DNA from: Parietaria judaica
Taxonomy: Eukaryota > Streptophyta > Magnoliopsida > Rosales > Urticaceae
NCBI GenBank assembly: GCA_954871525.1
Contig: OX940868.1
Span: 20,393,056-20,457,055 of the forward strand
Direction of reading: 5' to 3'
Length of the DNA: 64,000 nucleotides
The translations under genes were made by a program, and so were the position numbers. The first letter of the stretch is position 1. The number at the start of each line of letters is the position of its first letter. The notes beneath the pieces were generated by a model. The model was not told where the DNA came from, searched no databases, and saw nothing but the letters and a program-made list of their open reading frames with translations. This document shows positions 22,377 through 35,440 of the stretch, in pieces.

Positions 22377-22427
22377 ATGCGATTAGTCATACTCCACTCA
22401 AGCTTAACGGGAATGGAGACGGCATAG
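22377..22427 (+). other. Upstream ORF in the SPA leader (16 codons)
   Basis: ATG lies directly at the predicted exon start, followed by 15 sense codons and TAG. The stop lies 4 nt before the main ATG at 22432. Initiation here would force termination immediately ahead of the SPA start, so it could reduce translation. Confidence 0.55.
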
Positions 22428-22431
22428 AAGT

Positions 22432-25400
22432 ATGGACGACGGCGTGGAGGAGGATGTGAACTCGCTTGCTGACGGTGGACGCCTTCAAAGAAAGGATAAT
22501 GAATATTTTCGACAGCCTGAAAGTCGGAATGTGTTGGACGTGGAATCATTGGAATTGAGAATACCCGGCGAGGGTGATTACTTGAGGGGGCCATGTGAAG
22601 ATTATGAAGAGTTGTTTGAGGCTCAGAACATCGGTAGTCTAAATTATGTGAATGGATTGGATAACCCGTATAATAATAGTAGTCGGTTGATGAACGATGA
22701 AGGTATTGCAGTTAAAGAGTTGACTGTGAGAAATTTTAACGGTGCAAATTTGGCTATTGTTGGCACATCAACGAATTCAGGTAGAGTGCAGGCGATGCAA
22801 AGACCAAACCAGTGGGGTCATCTGTACCAATTAGCGGGTGGATCAGGAAGTGTCAATATTGCACAGAGGAACTGTGGTCAGAGATCGACAGATGATATAA
22901 TTAACACCTCGTTTTCCGAGTTCTTGGCTCAAAAGGCGGGTCAAAGTAGTCAGAACGAAGTTGTGGAAGAGTTGAAAGATTCCGAAAAGAGAGGGGTTTC
23001 AAGCAATTATCCCGATTCAATCCGAACAAAGATCTTATCGAAATCAGGGTTTTCAGAGTTCTTTGTTAAAAAATCCCTAAAAGGCAAGGGGGTCATTTTC
23101 AAGGGTCCATCCCAAGCTCCGGTAGAGCTCAGAGAACAGAATCCCCCAAAGATAGCAATTTCTGAAACACCTCAAAAAATGGATGTGAGAATTGCTAATT
23201 CATCTTTCAATAACACAAATGGAAAATTCAAAAACGGAGATAACAATTTTGATGGAATCAATATGAGAGATTGGCTGATGAATGGGCGTTCTCAAACGAA
23301 TAAAACAGTGCGGTTGACTGTTTTCCGACAGATTGTGGAGTTGGTGGATTATTCTCACTCTCAAGGACTTGCCTTGCCTAGACTTAGACCATCTTATTTC
23401 AAATTGTTACCTTCTTACAAGATTCAATACCTCGGATCACCTGAAAAAAAGGAGATATTACAGAGCATGATGAACCAAGATCGTTCTCAGTCCGGGGCTG
23501 GTCAGGCGAGGAAGAGGCTTGTGGAGCAGAACATTGTATCATCACTTGATTCATCTAAAAGGCATAGACTCGGCCAAAATACAAGAGGTCCGAGGCCGTG
23601 GCTTCAGCTTCCTTCAAATCCAAGCTTCAAGCGAGTAGTCAACGTTGGTCAACAAATGGCTACTAATCAATCTGGAATAGCCAACTCGGCTGCGAACAAG
23701 GCGAGGGTAGTCAGCTTTTCCAATCCCCTCGTTTCGAAGACAAGAGAACAAATTTTGTATGAAAGTGAACTATTAGAAGAGAAGTGGTATGCTAGTCCCG
23801 AGGAACTCCACGAGGGGAGCTGCCAAATGTTTTCGAATATCTATTCTCTGGGTGTTTTTCTCTTTGAGGTATGTCGTTGTGTCGCAAAAATCACTTCTAT
23901 ATCTTTTGTTTATTTACTTCAGTTTAGTTGATAAAATAATGTATTTCATTCATTCTTTTATGTAAAGGGAATATTTAAAGGAATAGTTATGATTCTAGAG
24001 TTAGAATGTTATATCATATTCATTCTATATTCTAAGACTATCTATTAGGTTGTAATTCAATTAATCTTATTCCTTCAAAGGCTCAAACAATGTCAAATAA
24101 ATCCAATTCATTTGATTTTTGTTTTTCTTAAGGATACCGAATTTCTGAACACTATTGTTGGAATGTTTCTTTCAGTTACTTGCCAATTTCACCTCAGACA
24201 GTCAAATGTCTGCGGCGATGCTAGACTTGCGTTATAGGATTCTTCCCCCAAGTTTTCTCTCAGAAAATCCCAAGGAAGCTGGATTTTGTATTTGGCTACT
24301 TCATCCCGAACCATCATCACGTCCATCAACAAGGTACACCTGATTTTTTTTATTTTTTTGTCAATTTTTAATTCAGAAGATTTGAGCAATTTTAAGTACC
24401 AGTGTAACACAACTGTAGTGATTTAGTAATGGTGTTATTTTTTGGAATAATTACTCTAAACATTTTTGAATGGGAGAATAATAATAACCTGCGTATCTAG
24501 AAATAGAGACTAATATACAATTACGCACCAGACTACATTTAGCTTATTGTAGCTAATTTACATTTAATATTCTATGTTTGTACAAATAGCTCTCCACTTT
24601 ATTATATATAAGAATTAATTTTAATATGTTATTAGATTTGAAATATATTTATATAAAAACTAAATTAAGTTTAAGTTTCAAGTACTTTCTTAATGCCATT
24701 TTGTGAATTGTGATATTGGGGGTTTTGATAAATACGGCTTTTTTTTTTCTTCCAGGGAAATACTTCGATCTGAAGTAGTTAACAGTTTTCCAGAAGCATG
24801 TTCAGAAGATTTATCTACTTCCATTGAAGAGGATGATTGCGAGACTGATCTTTTAATGCATTTTCTTGCATCACTAAAAGATCAAAAGGAAAAGGACGCC
24901 TCGAAGTTAGTAGGCGACATTCAGTTCTTAGACGCAGACATTAAGGAAATTATGGAACGGACAGGCTCAAAACAACTATTTTCTCACTCTTTCGTTCACG
25001 GTCTTCCCCAGTCATGCTCGATTTCCAACATAGATGAGCCAAAACTGATTAAAAATATCGATCAGCTTGAAAATGCTTACTTCTCTATGCGAGCCAAAAT
25101 TCAACTTCCCGAGACCGACACAACACTGCGTCGGGATAACGAGTTATTACGAAGCCGGGAAAATTGGTCTCTAGACCCGATTCCAAATGATCGTGTTGGA
25201 TCGTTCTTTGATGGGTTGTGCAAGTATGCTCGCTACAGTAGATTTGAAGTGCGGGGACTTTTAAGAAACGGGGATTTTAATAATTCTCTTAATGTGATAT
25301 GCTCGTTGAGTTTCGACCGAGACGAAGATTATTTTGCAGCTGCTGGAGTATCGAAGAAAATAAAAATATTTGATTATAATTCTCTCTTAAATGAGTCTGT

Positions 25401-27964
25401 TGACATACATTATCCGGCCGTTGAGATGGAAAACAAATCAAAACTCAGCTGTGTTTGCTGGAATAGCTATATAAAGAACTACTTGGCTTCATCTGATTAT
25501 GATGGTGCCGTTAAGGTTTGTATCTTTTCTTGTAGATGAAGGTCTTATCTTTTTCGATTTTTCAGCAACCCGGGAGTTTTGACACCCAGAACCAAAAAAA
25601 TTGATTTATATATAACTGGTTTTTGAATTGGTACATTCCGCCAGTTACACCTTTTTTTCTTTATTTATTTGGATCCTATATTTGAACGTGCTATTTTGAT
25701 TTGAAGTAAGAATAATGGACAATAGGATATGCTATTTGACAATATATATTAATTTTCTCTCCAGGCTTCATAAAAACCGGTTTTACACCAAAACTGGTTT
25801 GAACACCGGCTTCATCAAGGAAAAACCAGTTCCAGTTTCTATTTCTCTACAACGAATATCCTGTTCTGGTTTTCTAAACGGCAAATACTAGCTTCCGTTA
25901 AAAAAAAATTCTCTTAATTTTACCACACTAGCCACTCCTACTTTAATGTTATGTTCACACCTTTTTATATATCTCGTTAATCCTTCACTTTTTTCTTTTT
26001 ATTTATTACCCTTTAACTTCCAGCATACTATTCTCATATTTTGACCCTGTAAGGTCCTAACAGTGAAATGTCATGGTCAACATGTTTGACTTCTTGCTAC
26101 AGGTCTTAAATGTAACAAACTTGATGATATGGTTTACTTGAAATTGCAGTTGTGGGATGCTAGCACTGGTCAGACTTTTCATCAGTTCACTGAGCATGAA
26201 AAGAGAGCATGGTCAGTTGACTTTTCACAAGTATATCCCACAAAAATAGCGAGCGGAAGTGATGACTGTTCTGTGAAGTTGTGGAGCATTAACGAGGTAT
26301 GTTTTCTCTTAGACCCGCATAAATGTGCCATTAATAGTTTTTTCTTTTTCTTTCAGTAGGGGAATTTTAGGTAGTTTAAGTCTGGGTTAATAAAGGGTGT
26401 CTAGGCATATATAAGGCGCTCACCGTCGGTATTAGCATAAACTGATATTAGTGGAAAGCTCCTACTGAGTATTGTCAGTAAGTTCTCCGGTATGACTCGA
26501 ATTAGTGACCGAGGTCCCATCATTAGAGCAGATTAGTCTTTTGGGGCTGATTAGGGTTTGCTTTTATATGTTTAGAAGTTGTCTTTCAAGGATTATAAAG
26601 AGTTTATTCAAGCTTGGTGCTTAACATCGTCAATAAGCAACTTATATGTGCTCCATTCTAACCTTCTTATGCAGAAAAACTGCTTAGGAACAATCAGGAG
26701 TATTGCAAACGTGTGCTGTGTTCAATTCTCCACCCACTCCACGAATTTGCTTGCCTTCGGCTCGGCTGATTATAGAACGTATTGCTATGATCTTCGGTAT
26801 GCTAAAGCGCCGTGGTGTGTATTGGCCGGTCACGAGAAAGCTGTGAGCTATGTCAAGTTTTTGGACTCCGAGACTTTAATTTCCGCCTCCACTGACAACA
26901 CCTTGAAGATGTGGGACCTTAATAAAACCACTTCTGGTGGCCTATCCTCTAACGCGTGCAGCTTAACCCTTAGTGGTCACACTAATGAAAAGGTTTGTAT
27001 TGTTTATTTGAAACTTTTTAGATCAGTTTACCCCTGAAACTTGTTCCGATGTTTCAGTTGGCCCCTCGGTTAAACATATACTTATTTCTCTTTAATTTTG
27101 TACCATTTGCGTTAAACCCACCAAATTTGCGTTTACTCTCAAGTCAATTGCATTACGCAAATGGCTTAAAATCTAATAAAAAATCGTCAGATATTTAACA
27201 GAGCGGGGCAAAATAAGACAATGGATAATATTTACTCTTTAATACTATAAAATGCCTGGGGATTTTTTTAATACTAACCTTTAGATCTTTTTCCAACATT
27301 TTTTTGTCTCACTGTGCTTTTACACCTATGCTTGCGATTTCTCTCTCAGAACTTTGTGGGTCTATCAGTTGCCGACGGTTATATAGCGTGTGGTTCAGAA
27401 TCCAATGAGGTAATTATCCTCCTTTTTTTATTTTTTTATTTTCTTTCTTTCAAATTGGGTTCTTTGAGACTGATCAATAATAAACAAATCTTGGTTCAAA
27501 GTTCGAACACATAATTACAAAATGATTTGCTATTTAGTATACTGACAAGATTCTTTTTTGGCGCGATAACTCTTTTGATATATGGTATTTCACAAATGGC
27601 CCCCCAAATCAGAAATTTGCACATATAATCCCTATGATGTAATGCATTTGGCCCTTGTTTTATCTGATCGAAAAAATTTGGATCGCAAGGGTCATGTTTG
27701 CCGAAAATTTTATTGATAGATATAGGTTATCTTATAAACTTGCTGAGTATCTCTTTGTGTTGCCTCTTCCAGGTTTATGCTTATCATAGATCGTTGCCTA
27801 TGCCAATTACTTCTCACAAGTTCGGCTCCATCGATCCGATTTCGGGAAAAGAGACCGATGATGACAACGGCCAGTTCGTTTCCTGCGTCTGTTGGAGAGC
27901 AAAATCAGAAACGGTCATTGCTGCCAACTCAACCGGCTGCATTAAAGCGTTACAGATGGTTTAG
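22432..27964 (+). CDS. SPA2: SPA1/SPA2-type protein, COP1 partner in light signalling
   Basis: Seven coding exons: 22432-23868, 24176-24333, 24756-25515, 26150-26296, 26675-26992, 27350-27409 and 27773-27964. All junctions have GT-AG sites and keep frame, giving 1023 aa, close to SPA1/SPA2 (about 1030). The N-terminal region shares the SPA2-like phrases ELTVRN and LAIVGTS and the stretch [15 protein letters not shown] degenerate kinase-like domain starts near residue 278. Its catalytic-loop equivalent reads [13 protein letters not shown], without HRD. A coiled coil lies at about 565-650. WD40 repeats fill about 685-1023, with SDDCSVKLW and [11 protein letters not shown], and the end reads [12 protein letters not shown]. 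Known role: SPA proteins join COP1 in a CUL4-DDB1 ubiquitin ligase that degrades photomorphogenesis factors in the nucleus. The choice of SPA2 over SPA1 rests on N-terminal resemblance from memory. Confidence 0.93.
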
Positions 27965-28875
27965 CTTATGTGTGTATCTCTGACACGTGTAGCTAAAGAT
28001 ATGAGTTTGCTTGGATGTCAAGGGGCCAAGTTTACTCACAGAAGTGAGCCCTAAGCAGTTCTGATAAGGGAATATGGGTAAATTCCTCGAACTACATGTC
28101 CCAACTATTTTAAATTCCGAGTTCCACGGAGGTGACGCGAAATGCAAGGCTGATGAAAACCTACTCTATATATTGTAGCTTCGAGACCGTGGCTGATAGA
28201 GAAGATCGGATTCCATGGACTAGCAATCAGCAAAAAATAAATAAATAAATCAAGTGCTAGATATTAGAGGTATGTTATGAGTTTGTGTCCCAACCCGTCT
28301 TTTTGCCGTAACTATATCATACCGATCACTGCGTGATGTTGATGTTAGATTATAGGAACAAATGGAATACACAAAGCTAGGCTGTTTATTCTCGAGAGTT
28401 TGTTGGAATTAATACACTTCGAAATGAAATTTCTTTTACTTGTAACTAGAATTTTCCAGGGCCGATGCTCGGCTCTTGTAAATATTCCGAGTTTTGTGAT
28501 TAATGAAATATATAGTTACCTGATACTATGACATATCATCTTGGTCCTATTTCTGCTCTTTCAGATTTCAGATTTCGCGTTTTGCCTGTGATTTCGTAGG
28601 CGGGATAGTTAAAAAAAAAAAAACATATTTAAGAGTTCATATGACGAGTTTCTAGCATGAGATATAGACCCCAGGAATATTGTAACAAGACACTCACAAC
28701 CAATAAACAAAATCTCCTATTACATCTTGAATTTAATAAAATAAAATAAAAACTGAATAACAAACTGCACCATGAGACTATCTTTAGAACAAAACTGCAA
28801 ATTTTGCTCAAGTACTTGAAACGAAGGATCTGTCTATACAGATTGACATATATCTATTATATATGTTTATATACC
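27965..28875. other. Shared 3' region of convergent genes
   Basis: The SPA 3' untranslated region probably extends to about 28510, where TTAATGAAATATATAG resembles a plant polyadenylation region. The rest, to 28875, holds the 3' end of the minus-strand kinase-like gene. An A-run lies at 28611-28623. Confidence 0.45.
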
Positions 28876-31102
28876 CTAATCTGAAACGTTATCCGATGTT
28901 TTACCGATCCGTTGTTTCATTGGGCTCTTAACAGAGTTCTGTTGAGTATCCCCGTTCATCTTCATGCTTCGGCCACAGGGATTCAATGGTGAGTTTCTTG
29001 GCCTTTGCGCTTTTGGTGTTCCTGAGAAACCAAAACGAAACATAGTTTAGCACAAAAGAATTACAATTTAAAACCTCTAATTAAATCTAAATATCTTCTA
29101 TTCATCAAAATAAATTAACTGAATTATAGTTATAAAAAAAAAACATGAAACTAAACTCACCAAGGCTTTTTCGAGTGAGCAATTCTGAAGACTTCTTGGA
29201 AATTCTCTTCAGAGGCGCCTCGGAACAAACTGACCTCGTATCAAACACTTGCACTGTATGATGATCTTCGATCACAGAAACAGACTCGTCATTACAAGCC
29301 GAGTTTGAGTCCCTACAAATCGACCCCGTATCGCTCAGGAGCTCTTGAGTTGTATCTTTGCTAGCTGCACAAGGCTTCTCCTCCGATAATCGATACGAAA
29401 ACATCTGGAACGGGATATCCGAGACCGAGGCGATCTCGGAAATCCCTTCTGAAGAGATGTTCTTCAGAAACCCTGCCTCAATCTCTGAGTAATCCGCAGA
29501 AGGCGCTTGAATTTGCAGTGTAGGCAGAGATTGCTCTGGATTCATGGCGAGGAATTTCTTGACATAACGGAGAATTCTGCAAATTGATGAGAAATTTGGG
29601 CGCTGAGTTGGATCAGTTTGCCAACATTTTCTCGTTAATGTGACTAAATATTTCGGCGGTGACGGGTGTGGGAAAAGAGGCCTCTCTCCCGCTCGTATAT
29701 TTCTACTCATTTTCTCTCCTTGAAGATGCCCATCTTCAAAAGGAACTTTTCCTGTCAAAAGCTCGAAGCAAATCATTCCAAAACTATACACGTCGGACTT
29801 CTCCGTATACTTCAAAGTACACGTATTGTTTCCCGTAGTTTCTTGCTCGGTTAAAACTTCAGGAGCGTGCCAAATGAATGGATCTGTCATCGGTTTATGA
29901 ATGGGCGAGTTTTGCGAAACTGCTTTCTTTTTCAAATTCGATAAACCGAAACCCGAGATCTTTGCCTGCAAGTACCCATCAGTTAAATTCCTAACTTTAA
30001 GGAAAATATTTGACGGGTTCAAATCGCCATGGTAGATTTTTTTCGAGTGTAGATATTCCATTCCTCTCGCAATCTGAAGCATCAAATCAACAACAACCGG
30101 AAGAGAGAACAAAACCCGTCTCCTTTGACTTGAATTCTCCTTCATGTAGGTTTGAAGATCCTTGTTCATCAACTCCATCACGAGAAAAATCTCCTTCTTT
30201 TCTTCATTTTCAAATCCGCATAAGTGTTGTACTAAATTACAATGAGAAAGCGAAAGGAGCGTCGAGATCTCGGAAGTTAATGGTTGACTTTCCGCGAAGA
30301 AGTGGCGCACGGCAAAATTCTCGCCGAGCCAGTGGATTTCCTTGTACTGGCTCCCACCTCCTAATCTCCTCCGAACTTGATAGTCCTTTGAATTTAACAA
30401 GATCGAGCTTGGAAACAGGACCTTTTTACCCTTCGGCTCGGACCCGGTCAACTTGCTGAGCATCAAATCCACGAGATTCAACTCGTTCTTCGTCAACGAA
30501 GCCGAAATCGAGCTCCTCTTCTGATGAAGATCGTCGATGAGCCTCCACCGATCTTCCTTCCAAGCAGACTCCAATTTCGTGCAGATCTCTTTAGTGACCA
30601 AATACTGTTTCCCAAATCGCCACTGAAAGAGCTTCGGGTCGTTCCATTCTCTGTCGTACTTTCTCGTCAGAACGACCCGCCTCTTTTGCATCTCGTCCTG
30701 ATTCAGCCCGGCTATTTCCCCAGCATTCTCGATTGCTTCGATCACCGCCGGGAAATGACAGAAAAGGTTATGAACGTGAAAGTCGACGCACTCTTTGTTC
30801 TGGTGAAGACTCATCGCTTTGCCCCACCAGTTCTTCGAATCCATGCAGTTTCGGATATAGCTCTCTCCTTCTTTGAAAACCCTTTGGATCTCTCTCAAAG
30901 GCTGTTCCAAAGCCTTCCATTTCAAGCTCTTCTCTTCGAGCTTCAGATTCTGCCGTATTTCTTCGGCGATGGAGTCAAACGCCAACGTGAACACGAAGAG
31001 AAGCAGTTGGCACTGGCTCCGGTTGATCTGAATCTCGTCTTGTAACACCATTAACGCCCTCAGGCTTCCCAGAACCTCTCCGACGTGCCGGAATTGCTCC
31101 AT
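28876..31102 (-). CDS. DUF1221-type protein kinase homolog, probable pseudokinase
   Basis: Two coding exons on the minus strand: 31102-29161 (ends CTTG before GTGAGT) and 29021-28876 (after TTTCTCAG), phase 1, 695 aa. The start is the first ATG, MEQFRHVGEVLGSLRALM; an in-frame TTG lies upstream. Residues about 1-230 are the helical N-terminal region that I associate with DUF1221 (PF06760). The kinase fold covers about 240-520: glycine loop GGGS (about 248), HAPE (about 412), SDVYSFG (about 436), RPNF. Key catalytic residues are altered: the VAIK position reads AVRHF (Lys to Arg, about 266), the HRD motif is HGD (about 358) and DFG is GFG (about 384). Catalysis is therefore doubtful, and a scaffold role is more likely. 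The tail (520-695) is Ser-rich. A 5' leader intron is likely: donor CCT-GTAAGT at 31422 and acceptor near 31125. It converges with the SPA gene. Confidence 0.88.
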
Positions 31103-31539
31103 CGTTTCCGGCGACAACCTTCAAGAGGTCTCTGATTGCAATCTGATTAAACAACGCATCAACAGAGCATGTCAAGCTAATTTTCATATGAAGAAAAACA
31201 CCAACTTGAAGTCCTTTACGAGTCAAAGTTTCGGTTTTTTCGCTCATTTTTAAAAAACCCTTATAATATTTGCATGTCATTTTCAAGTGATAAGAATCAT
31301 ATACATTGAGAAGTGCATGTAATAAGATTCCGTTAGATTCTCAGAAGGAACTTGCGAGAGTTGCATAATCAATAACAAAATGTAAAGAAATTAAAATCAT
31401 ATAAATAAAATGATCAACTTACAGGTTCTGTAATCTGTGAAAAATAACTGGTTTTCTTTAGAAGAAACAATCTTTCTGAAAAGAAGAAGCTTGAGAAACA
31501 CAGCTCAAGACAGAGGAAGAAGACAGAGAAACATGCTCA

Positions 31540-34500
31540 AATGGAAATTCCGAGGTTTATTGTCGGATTGTGGTGTAACCAATTCTATTTGGGAGAAGAA
31601 GAAATAATAAATTATAAAACTTAATTCAAATAAATAATAATTATTATAATTATAATTAATGTGCAAAAAGGCAAAGACAGTTTCTTTCTTTGTCGTGTTG
31701 AATATGAAAATGGAAGCGTGGCCGTTGAACAAGTCTGATATTATTACACTTTTTATATTGCTTCCCGCGAATTTCTCCTCGCTATTAAACCCAAAATTAA
31801 TTAAATTAATAAAAATACGTTACTCTTTTTGCGTTTTGCTTTCTCTATTGATTAATAGTTTGTGGGTTTGGTTTGAAATTTTTTAAATTTTTTTGGACTC
31901 TAAAATCACATTTATTTATTGATTGTATTTTTTTTTCCTTTAATTTTACTTTAATTATGGTGTCTATCTATCTGTTAAAGAAAAGGCTGTATTTTATCAA
32001 AATAAAGAGGGGCTTATTGGCAAAAAGCTAATGTTAGAAGGGACAACTATGAGTTGAAAAGAAAGTCAAAGTCCATTCTACAATACAAATTACTTTGATA
32101 GACCACGTCTAGAGACCCCTTTTCAAGTTCATTAGACTAGAGGCATATAGATTACATGACCATTTTGTCCCTCTTTCAATAGTGTACTCGTAGACTATTG
32201 GTTCATCGCAATCGTAATTTATCATAATTGTAATCGTAATAGACTGGAATCGTAATGATTACAGTTGATTACAATGTTTACTTATACTGTTTTAATGAAG
32301 ACTAGAATGCTCATTACGTTGTTTAGTAAGACACAATATACAACGTAATCAATAAATATTTACTAACATTATGCTTAAATTTATAATCTTTATTTTCTTA
32401 ATATATAAATACTCATAATAAATTTATCAAGTGACCAATGATTTATTTAATGAGTTAATTTGTATAACACAAAATATAAAATTTGTCAATAAGCAGTAAA
32501 CACAATATTACATAATATGGTAGTAAAATATGGTAACATTTTTATTTTTAGGGAAAATTGCTAGTTTGAGCTAGTTAATGAAATGACTAATTAAGAGCTT
32601 ATTTTTTTTTAAGTGCTGTAATTAATAATTTGTATTACAACATAGCGTGTTGAATTGGCAGCTTCCTGAATTTTAGGAAAATAAAATTTGTTGGTGACAC
32701 TATTGAGCTTTATAATAGATTAATTTTTAAAGAAAATTGTTCCATATGAGCAGCTTAAGTTGGTAAACCATCACTTAAAAAATCAATTGTATATGATGTG
32801 ATGAGAAAAAAACAACCATAAGAATAAATCATTCTTTGCCACGTGGCAGCATCAGATGATGCTTTAGTGGTGGGCCGCACGTATTGACGGGGAATCAGCG
32901 GCCCATACTGCGAGGCCCACGATGTCAACTAACTATCAATGTTGGGCGAGAAGTGGTGGGTCCTTGCATGTCAGCTAATAAGAGTCTGCCACGTGGAATA
33001 GGACACAGAATTCGTGCTTAGTGGGTCCACTGTGGAAGTAGCGTTCGGTACATACTGCATGATGAATGAACAACTCCATACAAATGAATTTACTATGATT
33101 TTTTTATTTTTTATTTAATATAGAACGGTTTTTATATATACATATAAATTAAAAAAATATTATAATTTATAATGACAAAAAAGACACGATATGCCATACG
33201 GATTTCCTTTATCCAGTGTCACATTTTCTTTATTTATATTAAAGCGTTTGCGTAAAATTGTAGAAATTAATGTCGTTTTCTTAGCTTGGCAATCGAAATA
33301 GCTAAAAGTTTGTTGGACCAAAAGAAACTCCAAGCTTTGACTAGATGTTATAACCTTTGAAACAGATTTTTGAATGCAAATTGAAAACCGTCTGAGTGAT
33401 TTACGATGCTGAATGCTCGAGCAGTCAAGTGGTTTTTGCGATTTTCGGAATTTGCTCGAATGTTACTGCTGAATTTGCTTTCCAAATCTTGCTCGGCAAA
33501 TTCAAAGTTTGGCTTCGTGTAGCTTTTCCAGTTCAATGTCTTGTGTTTTTAAGGTAAATCTTCTTAAAACAAAATTGATGCAATTAAGCACTCCTAATTC
33601 AATTGTATAAATTTAGAGTAATAAATTATTCATAGAAATCTAATTGCAATTTTCTAGATGTGCTTAATTAGAACAATATATTAGAAAAATGATAATCATG
33701 GTAAAGTACTCAAATATTAACAAATTGAGACACCAAGAATCTAAAATGAAAAATTACAAGTGTACAACTGAAATTAACACTAGTATGAGATTTCTTATGC
33801 TAAAAAATTGAATCTTAAAATTTGGGAGAATGTTGCACTATTTTAATTATGTTTGGTTACTACTGCCACAATTATCCTTAAATAAGCTAAGTTTGTATAT
33901 GGTATTAATAGTAAAATCAAAATAAGGTATGAAATATTTTGTAAATTCAAATGACTCAAGTGTAAATTTGCTGACAGTAATTTGTAAAAATATGAAAAAT
34001 GAGTTATGGTAACAAAGTTAATTTTACACCTTAATTAACCTCTAAAAGAAATCTCAAAACATATAAAGTTGAAAGTAATAATCAATACTACTACATAATT
34101 CCAAAATCTCATATTGTAGGTACGTTCTTGATGATAAAATACGTAATAGCTTCTAAAAGGCTATAATTTTTTTTTTCTTATTATAAATAGTTCTAAAAAA
34201 GTTTGGAAGCTTAGATACTTGCCACACTTTGGGCTGAGATCTTTCAAGCCTTACTACTGTTGAATTACAAAACATGTCGTTTTACACTGACAATAAACGA
34301 CTCCAAGTTTGTTGATAAAGAAAACATTAGTTTTAGGGTTTGGGCACTATTTTTAATACATGTTGAATACTTGAAATAAGTTCGTGTATATTAAGAACTG
34401 TGTAACCAAATAACACTAATCTTGTTTAGCTTATGGTTTTATTTTGCGGAAATGATTGGTCAATTCGGTGTTTAATTCACTAACAAGAACGTGAATGGCA

Positions 34501-35440
34501 CCTCCAATTCCCCATTCTATTTATCAAAGGAAAAAAATAAATAAGACTTTGGTAGTCTTTAATTTTATCCAGTGTTAATAATCTTTAATATTTTCATATT
34601 TATAATTACAATGTTAGGATTACAATGTTAGAAATCTTAATCACGAGTCATGACATAAAAAGAGAGAGTAAAATATGCGTTGTTTTTATTTAATTTATTA
34701 AGTATTATTATTACCGCAAATTTTGTTCAAAATAATTGATAATTTTGTATAAATAAAAATTAACAGAGATGAGAAGTCATAGCTTAACAGAGATGTATTT
34801 AGAGAACTAGACATAGAGTTTTGATGACCAATTTGAACTTATACATGGAAGTTATTAAATGATATATCAATATCATGATTACTTATTTCCAATAAAATCA
34901 TCACTTGCCTTGGCCTTTTAGAATATATACTCTTCTTATTGATTTGCATCACTTTTGTGGGATTATGTGCAATTCTCTTCATTATTTAGTAAAAAGTCTC
35001 ACTTTAAGAGAATTAGTGGACGGCGTAGTATTATATACAAAATTTCAACAAAAATCATAATCAAATTTAAATGAATGATTGTATCAAAATAATAGGAAGA
35101 AATAAATAATATTGAACTCAACAATCGCTTGAAAAATCAATATTGAATTTAGCAAGTGTGCAATTTTGTTGTATAATCTCATTCTCATTGATGATTTTGA
35201 GTATATATGACCATCTATAAGCATATAAGAATAGAATCGTCCGCCAAAATTATATAAAAAAATTGTTCAAAAATTATATAAGAACATATATTCATATTAA
35301 TAATAGTTTGTAGTTGAGGTATAAAATTAATAAATATTAAATTTTATGGGCAAATTTATTTTTTAGATTCTATATTGTAATAAAATAATAACAGAAGCAA
35401 TTGTGCTGATTTTTTCTAAGTAAAGTTATCATCCTATATA
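31540..35440. other. Intergenic, 3.9 kb, AT-rich
   Basis: No gene supported. The promoter of the minus-strand pseudokinase gene lies at its left edge. A block at 32190-32370 repeats GTAATCGTAAT/GATTACA-type motifs and resembles a degenerate MITE. Two G-boxes at 32838 and 32988 are listed separately. The rest is A/T-rich without clear structure. Confidence 0.4.
32838..32997. promoter_or_regulatory. Paired GCCACGTGG G-boxes
   Basis: GCCACGTGGC (32838-32847) and GCCACGTGGA (32988-32997) are 150 bp apart in a locally GC-rich patch with GGGCC and GGCCCA motifs. They are strong bZIP/bHLH-type sites. They lie about 1.4 kb upstream of the pseudokinase gene on its promoter side. Regulatory use is an inference. 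Confidence 0.35.

Noticed and set aside
31659..31886. 75-codon plus-strand ORF upstream of the pseudokinase gene
   Set aside because: Hydrophobic, low-complexity translation of AT-rich promoter DNA; no start context or homolog recognised.
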